The position numbers were made by a program, and so were the translations under genes. This document shows positions 43,969-54,114 of a stretch of 64,000 bases of DNA, one piece after another. Under the pieces are notes generated by a model. The model was given only the letters and a program-made list of their open reading frames with translations. It ran no database searches and was not told the origin of the DNA. How positions within the stretch are numbered: the first letter of the stretch is position 1; each line of letters starts with the position of its first letter. This DNA is from Skeletonema tropicum (lineage: Eukaryota; Bacillariophyta; Thalassiosirophyceae; Thalassiosirales; Thalassiosiraceae): the NCBI GenBank assembly GCA_037178625.1, contig CM074143.1, positions 1,612,001-1,676,000 of the forward strand, given 5' to 3'.

Positions 43969-44742
43969 CTACTCATCTTCATCAAAATCATCATATCCAC
44001 CTCTCCTCACACCCCTCCCATTTCCACCAAACATCATCCTCAACGAATTCACACCCTCCACACCCCGTTCATCACCACCCAAAAACGACGGTTCCACATC
44101 CTCATCATCCCTCCTCGTCAATGCCTCATGTCCACCCAAAACATATGCCAATTCATTCACTGTAAAATCTTCTCTCCCACCCAACTCATCAAACCCCCTC
44201 ATCTGATGACTCGCCTTGCGATCCTTCACAATCAACAATGTCGGCATGACAACAATTCCCAATTTTTCCACAAGGTACTTGGCACCAACTCCACTCCCCC
44301 CCTCTCTGACATCATCACACCCCTCCACATTAATCTTGACAAATCGTGTTTCGGGATGTTTCGGTGCCAATTTCTCCAATGCGGCGTGGAAGAAATCGCA
44401 ATGTCGTGTCGATGGTCGATGAAAATGGACTACCAATCGATTCGATTTTTTGGCTGCATCAAAAAATGACCGCGCCACATCCAATTGCTGTCCCGAAGAT
44501 AAATCGTCATACGTTCCATGACCATTCTCCAACCACTTGGTCTTTTGTTGTTGAGCCGCCTTCATTTGAGCGAGACGACGTTCTCGTAGTTGTTCGAGTT
44601 CCGTGTCATTGGATTCGAGGAGGGCGTCGTATTTGGATATTTCCGAGTTGATGGCCGATTCTTGGGCGGCGGTGGCGCGGAGGAGGGTGGTGGCGGCGGC
44701 GTTGCCGACTGATTGGTTGGTGTTGCCGAAGCCGAGATCCAT
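43969..44742 (-). CDS. TXNDC9: Thioredoxin-fold protein of the TXNDC9/phosducin-like family
   Basis: 257 residues, intronless. An N-terminal helix has LEQLRERRLAQMKAAQQQKTKWLENGHG, the family hallmark before the thioredoxin fold. The fold has RLVVHFHRPSTRHCDFFHAAL, ETRFVKINVEG, the cis-Pro segment VVMPTLLIVKD and GFDELGGREDFTVNELAYVL. As in TXNDC9 there is no CxxC redox pair, so it should not be an oxidoreductase; family members regulate the CCT chaperonin and tubulin/actin folding. The tail is Gly/Arg-rich and ends acidic. Confidence 0.88.
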   Translation of the reverse strand: MDLGFGNTNQSVGNAAATTLLRATAAQESAINSEISKYDALLESNDTELEQLRERRLAQMKAAQQQKTKWLENGHGTYDDLSSGQQLDVARSFFDAAKKSNRLVVHFHRPSTRHCDFFHAALEKLAPKHPETRFVKINVEGCDDVREGGSGVGAKYLVEKLGIVVMPTLLIVKDRKASHQMRGFDELGGREDFTVNELAYVLGGHEALTRRDDEDVEPSFLGGDERGVEGVNSLRMMFGGNGRGVRRGGYDDFDEDE

Positions 44743-45005
44743 TATTGTTGTTTGGTTATAGGTTGTTGTTGGTAGTGGTAGTGGTTGTTAAGGTCGAAGG
44801 TGTGTAGCAAGCTGTGATGACCGTCGGCACCGTCATTGTGAAGATTGAAGTTAGAGCAGCAGATGAAGATCGGGGTCAAAGGTTTTGGCGCGCTTCATCA
44901 CTCTTCCTCGCTCCCGCCATTTTCGAATTCTTTCAATATCTCGATGTCCATGCTATGATGTCCGCCGCACAGTGACCCAACGTACTACTTCACGACACTA
45001 CAACA
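44743..45005. promoter_or_regulatory. 263-bp divergent promoter region
   Basis: The intergenic space separates the start codons of the TXNDC9-like gene (-) and the sulfotransferase-fucosyltransferase gene (+). It must hold both promoters; no specific element is assigned. Confidence 0.35.
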
Positions 45006-48000
45006 ATGAAACAATTTCTAGGCGCAGCAGCGTTGTGCATATCAGTGGGTGCCCTGCTGTTCGTTTCTACAGCGCAACATGCAGCTGTTCTTGTATCGCA
45101 CGACGAAGATGAGAGCAGAGACCCGCAGCTTCAATCATCACCATCGATGACTTTTTCTTCAGAAGATGTCTCTGTCTCTGTTCATCACGACAACGATGGT
45201 ACTGCTGCTTATAGTAATGATACTGTGACATCAAACTGGAAAGCTCGTCAACTGCGGCAACAACGACGACGACAGCTACAAAGTTCTGCAGCCGGCGACG
45301 ACGCAAACAACATCAACATCGACTGTAGTGCGAAGAATAAGCCACCACAATCATTCTCCACACCACCCCAACTTCCCGCCATACCCCTCCTCCAACAATC
45401 GCACTACGCAGCCTCCTTCCCAGGCACTGTCGACAAACTCCTCTCCAAAACACTCGTGGAACAACTCACAGGTCTACACGTTGGAAATGCCAGCACCAGC
45501 CCCTCACTTCACAAAATGACCGCTCTTGACCAATACAACATGCTAGGACAGGGTGAGGTTATCGCACTCCGAACACACTTCCCTCATCCAAAGGGCAAAC
45601 TTAGTTCGTGGGATGAGGGAATCAATAAGGCATATGTAATTTTGAGAAATCCATTGGATGTCATGGCCGAGTATTTTGATGAGGTTTATCGAAATAGTCA
45701 TCATCTCTTGGGTCCCAGCAGTAGAAGCAGCAGTAGTAATGAGGAAAATAAGGAGCAGCAGTATGTACAAGCATCCAAGGAGGCATGGATCAAATGGCGC
45801 GACAACGACATCATCGTCAACACCGACGATCACCATAATCAACTACAAACACAAATTCAACTGTACCAACAATTCGTAACGTTCTGGTTGGAACGATATT
45901 TGGGAAATGATGTCAATCGCATCTTTTTATCGTATGAGGAAATGATGGAATCGCCAGAGGAGGTGGTACGATTGGCTACCTTTTTGGAGGAGGGGATACG
46001 ATCGAATGTTGTACAGATGGCCAATACTAATAATGATGAAAATTTGGATTTGTTTGGTGGAACTGTGGATGAAAATTCCATTGCCCAGGCAACTGACGAG
46101 GCTATGAAACGGATGGTTCGGTATGAGGACGTTCCGTGTCTTTGGAAACATGTGATTCATGATAATCATCATCAAGATGACAATCATAGCAATAGTAGAC
46201 GAAAGAAACAGAAACAAGAGGAGAAGAAGGTGTCGGGTAATACCAATTTCGACGAAGAACGTCCGTATACAGCTCAAAATTTGATGGAAATCAGTCAGAT
46301 GCTATTAGGACTGATGAATAAGTACAGTAAGCATCGGAGATTGTGGAATATCCTTAGCAGGTATCATCGGGATGTGACCTTGATGTATCAAGAGGTTGCA
46401 TACCGTCAGGAGCAACAACAGCAGCAGCATCAGAAGAAGCAGGAGCAGTCCATCGAAGAAGTAGACGAGTCTCAGACCAATAAGAACCATCCTGGTGATT
46501 CGCAGAAACAAACAAGTTTTCACATCTTTCAAGCCTCCCCTCCGGGCACGGGTGGTATATTCTTAACCAATTGGCTCATGGGCATTTTTGAACCAAATAA
46601 GGATGTGGCCCAAATGGAAGCACCGGAACACCCCGTCATTCAAAATGGACGATCCATCCCCATCTCATCAACAATCGTTACAAAAACAAACTATCTTGAT
46701 TTACTTCGTCTCTACAAGACGTATCGTCCATTATTCGACGAAGTTCTCTTTGTTGTATCCATGAGAAAGGTTGATTTAGAAGGACCTGTTCTGGGTGGTG
46801 CCTGCGAGTACAAGAATGTACTCTGCCTAGAATCCGAGGAACTGATCTACGATAACCGAGTGGAACTGCCAGAGGTGATACGATCGCTGACGAACAAGTT
46901 TCGTAACCGTTTTCGATACTTTTTCGGTAAGGGTTCCGAGTGGCTGTCGTTTGAGAGAGAACAAGCGACACTTGTACGGTTGGATGCAATGTCGAAAGCT
47001 GCAGCTGATTTGGCAGGGCAGCCATTGGAAGTTATGCACGGTACGTTTGGAATCTTTGGACAGGGGACTGCTGCTGATCAACCTCAAGAAGACAACAGCA
47101 GACGACGACGTTTATCCAACGCACTTCCAAATGGAGGGTGTGAAATTACCTGGCCACAACCTCCTCAAAAACCATACGAGACGGCATATGCCGCATCCTA
47201 TCCAGGCTGTGGTGCGCGAATGACATGGAACCTCGTCGAGGCACTGACAGGATTATGGACGGGTGATGATTGGGACAGCAACAATCGAGGGAAACGTGTC
47301 GTTACCATTAAAACTCACTATCCTCACGACGCGGGACGATTGGTCCCATGGGACGACGAGATTCGTCGAGCCATGGTCATCATACGGAACCCCATGCATG
47401 CGATACCAAGTTTCTTCAATCATATATATGAGATGAAGAATCATCTACCCGTTCATAGTCAGCGTGCTCCTGTCGATGACTGGATTGAGTGGCGTGATCG
47501 ATTGGCAGCGATTCAAATTTCGAGGTTTGAGAAATTTGTGGATTACTGGATGGAACGATTTCTACAGCTGAATGACAATCGGATCTTTGTATCGTATGAG
47601 CGATTGACAGATGATGATTTGGGAGCAGAAGAGGCTATTCGTATCACGCGCTTCTTGGGACAAAGCGAGGGAGTTACACCGATAGATATTGAGTCGGTCC
47701 CCTGTGTGTGGAAGTCGGTGGTAAAGTACAAAGAATCTCTCAAGGCGTCAAATACTGAACAGCAAAGACGACGATTGGATCCAATGCATCATGATTCTCA
47801 ACGTTCTGGACCAACAGAACGTCCTTATACACCAGAATTACTATCATCCATGTCTGATATGTTGCTCAACTTGATTAACAAATGGGGTGACCGCCATCTA
47901 CGTCTGCGAAAAGTGCTCGAAGGGTATCATGAAGACGTTGCAGCTGCCTACGCCATGGCATCACTTGGAGGAGGAGATGTACCAATACAGCCGCCGCCGC

Positions 48001-50345
48001 ACCAAAAAAACTTTCATATTATTCTAGCTTGTCCAGAAGAGATGGACTGTACAGTTTTGAGTAATGTTTTGATTGGGCTATTTGAACCTCCTGATGCCTA
48101 CATGTCATTCATGGAAGATTCGTCCCAACTACAAGTGCGACACAGAGGATCTTTGGTGTCAATCGAGTCTTCTGTCGTGACAATGACAAATGACATGAAC
48201 ATGTTGGCCATGTACAAGACCATGAAGCCAAAGTTTGACGAAGTCTACTTCGTTGCGCCAGTGAAAGGAGAGGCGTGTGAATATGAGAACGTCATGTGCG
48301 TTGATAACGAGGCATTAGTATATTCAAATTCCGATGGAATGGAAGATATTGTCACGAAAATAGCCAAGCGTTTACGTCATCATTTCTTCGAAGACCCTAC
48401 TGTTTTGAGCGAGGAAAAGTTAGTTGCGGCTTTGAATCGGCTAGTAGATATGGAGTCTCTCCGCGCGGATGGCAAGCAAGTTGCCATTTTAGAAGAAAAG
48501 TTTGGAATCCGTAGTAGTGGTGGTGGTGGTGGTGGTGATGCCGGTGCCATCAACAAAATGTCTGCCCCGTTGCCGACAGGCGACAAGGCCCCTCTCGTGA
48601 TAAATGGGAAAACGTATCATATCTTTCAGGCAAGTCCTCCGCATACAGCCTCTACTGTGTTGAACAATTTCTTGATAGGGATGTTTGAGCCTGGCGCTGA
48701 GTACAGCTTCATGGTCTACAACAAAGAAAGAACAATACGGCGGCATGACAAAGATGTGGCAATCGATGATGGACATATTGTGACCAAGACGCATATTTTA
48801 GATCTAATGGGCTTATACAAACAATATCGAAATACATTCGATGAAGTCCTATTCGTTGTCGCAAATCGGGGAGTAAACCCCGAAACAAGGGTCGATTCCT
48901 CATTGTGTCAGTACAACAACGTTCTCTGTGTTGAGTACGAAGAACTGTTGTACTCGGATGAACATGGGAGGGAAATGGTGGTCCGAGGACTAGCAGCAAA
49001 GCTAAAGGACAGATTCGATTACTTCTTTGGAGAACATCTAGACCTGATGGACAGATTTAGATTGAGTAATGCAGTGTCAAGATTACAGCAAATGGATCAA
49101 GCAACTACATCCATGGCTGATCAACCATTCACTGTAAGCGATAATATGTTTGGAGTCCATGGAGGACATCGCAATCGTGACGGAAGCGAAATGCTTGGTT
49201 CGAATGCTGGAAATCCTGACCAGAGTGGTAAACTATTCTACTGCGGAGGGGCACCAGGGCTGAATCGCAAAGAATTCAAGTACTCAACGTTTGGGCTTTT
49301 CCTCGCAAACACTCTCTTTCCAGAGTTCGAAGGGAAAGTAGAATACCAGCCAGGACAGCCTCTAATCAATACTGCGATACCGCTAACAGATGACACCTTG
49401 AGACAGGCCACATCAAACGACATTCTAATCATGCACTCCCACCAAAAGTGCGAAATCTTATCTCTCGCAGCTTTCCCAGGGCGTCAACTCCACGTCAATG
49501 CTGAATTTTATGACATGCACCCACTGCATCTACTCAATCCAAACGGAGAATTCACTCAGAATTATTTACCTCCTGGAGAACGGTCGTATATTATTGGTCC
49601 TCACGAAGACACTCGACGAAGTATTCGTATCCCTTACTGCTCAATGAAGTTATGGTACCTACACAAGACGAGACCGACTGAATCAATTTTGTCAAAAATT
49701 ATTGACCCGAGTCAAAAGCCCCAGAATACCAAAGAGCATTTTTTGCTTTACATCAACTCCCATTACATAGAATATAGAGAAAGGGCAGCAAGAGCCTTGT
49801 CGGAAATCGGAACAATACACACAGCAGGGAAATGCCAGGGCAATTGGGAAGTTCAGCCACCACCTAAGCCCGATGGGTCACCAGAGCAATGTGAGCCATT
49901 CGAAGACAGTCTTCGGCCGTCTTCCATCTTACCCGTGTCAGCTTCCAGCGATAGAGATACACAGGGGCACAATTCTAATCTGTTCTCAAAGTATCGATTC
50001 GCGCTTGTCATGGAGAATGCCGATGCTCCTGGCTACGTTTCAGAAAAGATTTTAGATGCTTTTCTTGCTGGCTCGATTCCGGTTTACTTTGGGTCAAGGA
50101 TGGTATTCGACGTCTTTAATCCAAGGGCATTTGTGTTTTTCGATCTAGACATCCCACAACAAGCATTGAGTCAAATTCAGTTTTTAGAACAAAACCCGTC
50201 TGAGTATGAGCGCATGTTGAATGAGCCCATTATTGCCAATGAGGAGGTGTTGGAAAAGTACTTCTCTTGGGACGAAACAGTGGGAAATGGTGCATTGAAG
50301 CAGCGTATTCGCCACATGATGGGACTACCCTACGATACGATGTAA
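45006..50345 (+). CDS. Multidomain sulfotransferase-fucosyltransferase (GT10), type II membrane protein
   Basis: 1779 residues in one exon. An N-terminal signal anchor (AAALCISVGALLFVSTA) implies the Golgi. Two modules look like PAPS sulfotransferases: about 130-350 (RTHFPHPKGKLSSWDEG, AYVILRNPLDVMAEYF) and about 725-910 (AASYPGCGARMTW, IKTHYPHDAGR, MVIIRNPMHAIPSFF). A second module type occurs three times, near 505-690, 1003-1170 and 1205-1390: F/YHIFQASPPxT...GxFEP, VTKTxxLDLLxLYK, FDEVLFVV. Its P-loop-like start and TKTH suggest a diverged sulfotransferase. The C-terminus is GT10: RFALVMENADAPGYVSEKIL and FLAGSIPVYFGS near 1665-1700. GT10 enzymes move fucose from GDP-fucose. Inference: it may make a sulfated, fucosylated glycan. 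ST1 has a poor PAPS loop and may be inactive. Confidence 0.8.
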   Translation: MKQFLGAAALCISVGALLFVSTAQHAAVLVSHDEDESRDPQLQSSPSMTFSSEDVSVSVHHDNDGTAAYSNDTVTSNWKARQLRQQRRRQLQSSAAGDDANNINIDCSAKNKPPQSFSTPPQLPAIPLLQQSHYAASFPGTVDKLLSKTLVEQLTGLHVGNASTSPSLHKMTALDQYNMLGQGEVIALRTHFPHPKGKLSSWDEGINKAYVILRNPLDVMAEYFDEVYRNSHHLLGPSSRSSSSNEENKEQQYVQASKEAWIKWRDNDIIVNTDDHHNQLQTQIQLYQQFVTFWLERYLGNDVNRIFLSYEEMMESPEEVVRLATFLEEGIRSNVVQMANTNNDENLDLFGGTVDENSIAQATDEAMKRMVRYEDVPCLWKHVIHDNHHQDDNHSNSRRKKQKQEEKKVSGNTNFDEERPYTAQNLMEISQMLLGLMNKYSKHRRLWNILSRYHRDVTLMYQEVAYRQEQQQQQHQKKQEQSIEEVDESQTNKNHPGDSQKQTSFHIFQASPPGTGGIFLTNWLMGIFEPNKDVAQMEAPEHPVIQNGRSIPISSTIVTKTNYLDLLRLYKTYRPLFDEVLFVVSMRKVDLEGPVLGGACEYKNVLCLESEELIYDNRVELPEVIRSLTNKFRNRFRYFFGKGSEWLSFEREQATLVRLDAMSKAAADLAGQPLEVMHGTFGIFGQGTAADQPQEDNSRRRRLSNALPNGGCEITWPQPPQKPYETAYAASYPGCGARMTWNLVEALTGLWTGDDWDSNNRGKRVVTIKTHYPHDAGRLVPWDDEIRRAMVIIRNPMHAIPSFFNHIYEMKNHLPVHSQRAPVDDWIEWRDRLAAIQISRFEKFVDYWMERFLQLNDNRIFVSYERLTDDDLGAEEAIRITRFLGQSEGVTPIDIESVPCVWKSVVKYKESLKASNTEQQRRRLDPMHHDSQRSGPTERPYTPELLSSMSDMLLNLINKWGDRHLRLRKVLEGYHEDVAAAYAMASLGGGDVPIQPPPHQKNFHIILACPEEMDCTVLSNVLIGLFEPPDAYMSFMEDSSQLQVRHRGSLVSIESSVVTMTNDMNMLAMYKTMKPKFDEVYFVAPVKGEACEYENVMCVDNEALVYSNSDGMEDIVTKIAKRLRHHFFEDPTVLSEEKLVAALNRLVDMESLRADGKQVAILEEKFGIRSSGGGGGGDAGAINKMSAPLPTGDKAPLVINGKTYHIFQASPPHTASTVLNNFLIGMFEPGAEYSFMVYNKERTIRRHDKDVAIDDGHIVTKTHILDLMGLYKQYRNTFDEVLFVVANRGVNPETRVDSSLCQYNNVLCVEYEELLYSDEHGREMVVRGLAAKLKDRFDYFFGEHLDLMDRFRLSNAVSRLQQMDQATTSMADQPFTVSDNMFGVHGGHRNRDGSEMLGSNAGNPDQSGKLFYCGGAPGLNRKEFKYSTFGLFLANTLFPEFEGKVEYQPGQPLINTAIPLTDDTLRQATSNDILIMHSHQKCEILSLAAFPGRQLHVNAEFYDMHPLHLLNPNGEFTQNYLPPGERSYIIGPHEDTRRSIRIPYCSMKLWYLHKTRPTESILSKIIDPSQKPQNTKEHFLLYINSHYIEYRERAARALSEIGTIHTAGKCQGNWEVQPPPKPDGSPEQCEPFEDSLRPSSILPVSASSDRDTQGHNSNLFSKYRFALVMENADAPGYVSEKILDAFLAGSIPVYFGSRMVFDVFNPRAFVFFDLDIPQQALSQIQFLEQNPSEYERMLNEPIIANEEVLEKYFSWDETVGNGALKQRIRHMMGLPYDTM

Positions 50346-50386
50346 GTAAGCTTAATCTGATTATAAGTACATACAACAATCTTTCT

Positions 50387-53300
50387 TTATGAATTATACA
50401 ATTTGGCTACCAGGTTGTCATCACTTGGTAAAATGTCACCGAGTTTGGCGGTTATTGCCAGCTTTATGTTCAATGGAATGTTAGGAGGCAATGGTGGACA
50501 GCACGCTGGGTACGCATTCCGTTCGTGATCTTCGAGCAATTCATCACCCCACTTGAGATATTTATCATGGTGTTGTGACGTAGACAGCGTTGGATCGAGG
50601 TCCGATGTAGCAGAAACTCCACCAAAGTTGGAATTGATGCCCTCGACACCAAATGCATCATTGAAGTTTTCCGATGCTGCCTGCCTCTCATCCTTTTTCT
50701 GTTTATCCTTCCTACGACGAGCCCGGTTGCGGAGAGAAGACGAGGTGCCTCCATCTCGAATGAATATCTTTCGTGGAGCATCAGCAGCCGTTGCACTACG
50801 GGCCTGTCCTCCTATATCTCTCCTCGGGAGATCAGTCGTGGCAACGTTTTGGAGAGCAACGTTTTGTTGAGAGCCTTGAGGCTGTGTTATATTCTTCTTT
50901 GATAATGCCTTCTTCTTTTCCCACATGTCACAAATACTCTTTTCCTCTGCGTCAATCTTTTCTCTCGTCGATATAACATCATTCATATCTTCAATGGAGC
51001 ATTCTCTTGCAAGAGCAAGGATTTTATCACTCACTAGGCGTGCCTGTTGCAAGGCCAGCTTTACCATCCGCAAAATGCCATTGCCTTTCTTTTCGATACT
51101 ACTACCTCTAATGGACATACCTTCCAGAGTACGAGTGGCAAACTCCGCTAGCGTCATGGCACACCAATATGGATCGCACAAGGCATCAACAACTTCCTCA
51201 CTTGATATTTGCTCATCTCCCAAGAAATTGAGATAGTCCGATAAGTCAGCTGTTCCATAGAACATGTTTTCTGCCTTTTCCATATCACCTAATTCCCATA
51301 AACTTATACCGTAAGATCGACTGGTAAGAGAAACGAGCTTTAATGCCTCAAACGATTGCCTCATAGCGTTGCTTGTCCATGTGCAACCCGTATCACTGTC
51401 GATAAGTCCTGAATCGGAATGTCCATAGATTGAAGTGGTATTACCCCTGCATAAATTGGCAGAATTCAATGAATCTGCAAACTCCTTCGATGCCTGTTTG
51501 AGAAGACGTTGCTTTGATTTTCGATGATTTCCTTCACTCACAGCGAATTTGCACTGCGATTGTTCAACATATGCCTGGCCAATATTGTGCTGAGCCCTAC
51601 CACGGAGAAGAAAGTGCTGACCCTTGACAAACCGGTTCGTGATGCTATCTGGAAGTGTCTTCTGACATTCTTCTTGCTCCATCACGAGGATCAAGGCATT
51701 CTTGAATGCTTCTTCCGCAGCCAGTAAGAAACAGTGATCTGTTTGAGAGAGAAGAACTTTGAACGACAAATTCATTGATGTATTGGGTGTTGCCAGACTC
51801 GAGACTTCCCCAGAAAGAAAATCATGTACATCCAAGCAATGTATCCCGAGCAACATATTCACCTCACGGCACTTTTCTCGTGCTGCATAGGCCTCATCAG
51901 ACGATTTCTTCAGCGCCCCCGATGATATATCCTTACGAACTTTCAGCAACACGTTCACGGCTTCTTTCCATTGTTCCGTGGCAAGTATTAGAAAGTCCTT
52001 CCATAAATCTTCCACATCGTGGTTGCAGAGATATCGATTTTGATACTCCTCATTTTTGCGTAGGAGCTGAAATTGTGTGACTGCTGATACAAGGTGTGGA
52101 CATTTTCGTTCGTTATTCCCACAAGAAGACGATGACGATAATGCAGAGGCGGTAGTAGAAGGATTGCCAAAATCAGCTAAAAACCCTTCCTTCACATCAT
52201 CTTCATTGGCAGCCATGGTCGACTTGAATTCTTCTCCTTCGATTTGATCAAACCCTTGTTCCAATTGTGTTGCAGATACTCCAGCCTGTCGCTTGATTTC
52301 ATCCAGAGAGGATGTCTTTTTGTTTGCTTCGGCTCCTGACGATGTTGTCACTTCTTGACGTTCTCGTATTACTAGGCCGTTGATGGAACTAGTGGAGCTC
52401 TTCTTTTTAGATGGTATAATATCATCACTGCTTTCCTCATCAGATGATGACGATTCCTCCATAATTCGTCTTCGTTTCTTTTTCACCTGATTTTGGTTCG
52501 ACTGCTGCTGCCTCTGCTGCCCTTGTTGAGGCTGTGACGACTTCTGTTGTTGTTGTTGCTGTTGTACTGGACGAAACTTCTTCTTCCAATCCATCACACT
52601 CATCCCAATCGGCAACGATCCACCCTTATCCAACAATGTAAAGTTATTCCCCTCACGACATACATCCAGTGAACCAAATGAGATGCGCTCCGCCTTATCA
52701 TCTGCGACCAATTTCAATTTCCCAATGTTGCTACGTTGACGCCAATGGGTTGTAACGAACTGATTAATTTCCGCCACAAATTTAGATTGAATACTTGTCA
52801 AATCTGTCCGTAGAGATGACGTGACTGCAACAATTTGATCAAAGTACACATTCCAAATGTCCACCATGTCATCCTCCATAATTCTATTCCAAATTTTGTC
52901 TCTAGCTCCTTTTGATGAGTCTCCTTTAATGATGACCAGTTGCTCCAATAATCTCTTTCGTATACCCACAACTTCATCATTGAATTCATCCATACCATAG
53001 CCAGTATAACCCAATTTCGAAGAGAAGGTTTGTGTATTATCATTGAATTTCGGTTTGGTCTGCAGCCGTGAGGGGAACTCACGGTAAGTTTTATCGTCGA
53101 CATCGTGCATATGTCGTCGTTCCCCACTTTCAAATAAGACGAATCCATCACGCAATCGGAGATAATTTGCAAACCATTCATGTAGGATCCGTTCTTGAGA
53201 TTGGATAGTGGTAGTGGACGAGGAGAATGCTTTGATGTAATCGTTAGCCGACACATCACGAAATGCGCTCAGAGCATGTCCCAATGAACGCAGTTTACTG

Positions 53301-53479
53301 GATAGTGTGCGCAGGACGTGATTGGCATGACGAACGCACCGTCCGGCTTCCTTTGTTGCGATGGATAGTCGTTTTGGGTCGGTGCATTGATTTTTGGTAG
53401 AGTAATGTTTTATTAATTTATGTACCCGTTTTTGAAATGCCGAGCAGGCTCGCTCGATGTCTTCTTGGCTGGTTTGCAT
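50387..53479 (-). CDS. Large helical protein with TPR-like C-terminal half, unknown function
   Basis: 1030 residues, intronless. The first 270 residues are predicted helical (QKRVHKLIKHYS, AGRCVRHANHVLRTL) with regular Leu spacing. A Gln-rich linker (about 290-320), a basic nuclear-localisation-like KKKRRRIMEE and an acidic Ser run follow. From about 490 to 800, helical pairs such as LRGRAQHNIGQAYVEQSQ and SRSYGISLWELGDMEKAENMF look like TPR repeats. A basic RNRARRRKDKQKK lies near 920. The composition suggests a nuclear scaffold. I do not recognise the family. It converges with the fucosyltransferase gene with 41 bp between stops. Confidence 0.75.
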   Translation of the reverse strand: MQTSQEDIERACSAFQKRVHKLIKHYSTKNQCTDPKRLSIATKEAGRCVRHANHVLRTLSSKLRSLGHALSAFRDVSANDYIKAFSSSTTTIQSQERILHEWFANYLRLRDGFVLFESGERRHMHDVDDKTYREFPSRLQTKPKFNDNTQTFSSKLGYTGYGMDEFNDEVVGIRKRLLEQLVIIKGDSSKGARDKIWNRIMEDDMVDIWNVYFDQIVAVTSSLRTDLTSIQSKFVAEINQFVTTHWRQRSNIGKLKLVADDKAERISFGSLDVCREGNNFTLLDKGGSLPIGMSVMDWKKKFRPVQQQQQQQKSSQPQQGQQRQQQSNQNQVKKKRRRIMEESSSSDEESSDDIIPSKKKSSTSSINGLVIRERQEVTTSSGAEANKKTSSLDEIKRQAGVSATQLEQGFDQIEGEEFKSTMAANEDDVKEGFLADFGNPSTTASALSSSSSCGNNERKCPHLVSAVTQFQLLRKNEEYQNRYLCNHDVEDLWKDFLILATEQWKEAVNVLLKVRKDISSGALKKSSDEAYAAREKCREVNMLLGIHCLDVHDFLSGEVSSLATPNTSMNLSFKVLLSQTDHCFLLAAEEAFKNALILVMEQEECQKTLPDSITNRFVKGQHFLLRGRAQHNIGQAYVEQSQCKFAVSEGNHRKSKQRLLKQASKEFADSLNSANLCRGNTTSIYGHSDSGLIDSDTGCTWTSNAMRQSFEALKLVSLTSRSYGISLWELGDMEKAENMFYGTADLSDYLNFLGDEQISSEEVVDALCDPYWCAMTLAEFATRTLEGMSIRGSSIEKKGNGILRMVKLALQQARLVSDKILALARECSIEDMNDVISTREKIDAEEKSICDMWEKKKALSKKNITQPQGSQQNVALQNVATTDLPRRDIGGQARSATAADAPRKIFIRDGGTSSSLRNRARRRKDKQKKDERQAASENFNDAFGVEGINSNFGGVSATSDLDPTLSTSQHHDKYLKWGDELLEDHERNAYPACCPPLPPNIPLNIKLAITAKLGDILPSDDNLVAKLYNS

Positions 53480-54114
53480 GATGATTGATTATGATGATTA
53501 GTATCAGCAGGTGGTATCATATCGTACCTTCTTCGGACAGTACATAGCATTGACTAAGAGGCAAGCAATGTTACGCTCAGCAATGCCTTCCAACTCCAAC
53601 TAACTCCAACAAACCTGCATCATAAGTAGTATTCCATTACCGTTACTTCCGTTACTTGTTCTGTTTCTGTTTCTGATTTTTGATTTTTGAAATTATTGGC
53701 GACCTACCAGCTCGATGCTGTCACAGTGGTACCGATTTGATAAAATGTGATTAGGAATCAGTACAATTACGATGAACAACTTCGCAGTACACAGATTATG
53801 GATGACGGGGCGTCTCCTGCCCCGCGAATTCGCGCACAATACTCACAACGATGTGATCCCCCTTCCCATCCCCTTTCCACTTTGCAATCTCCCAACACTC
53901 AACGCACTGCACAGCTAATTCGCTCATGCTAATGTTATGTTGTGACTGGCACGCATCCGTTCAACCACTAAGCCTTGAACAGCAATTGCATCGAGGAGAA
54001 GCAAGGGGCCCAACAACCCAAAGATTCATACTCTGTGCTGGTTGCGGCGAGAGTTATTGTTTTGCTATTGAACACACATCATATATACATTAAAATATTG
54101 ACGTTACTTTCAAA
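53480..54114. other. Divergent intergenic region, no gene seen
   Basis: 635 bp lie between two divergently oriented genes. A tRNA A-box-like fragment lies at 53958-53975 (minus strand) without the rest of a tRNA. Confidence 0.4.

Noticed and set aside
53958..53975. tRNA-like A-box on the minus strand (GGCTTAGTGGTTGAACGG)
   Set aside because: No anticodon stem of correct geometry and no B-box or acceptor stem follows; at most a tRNA fragment.
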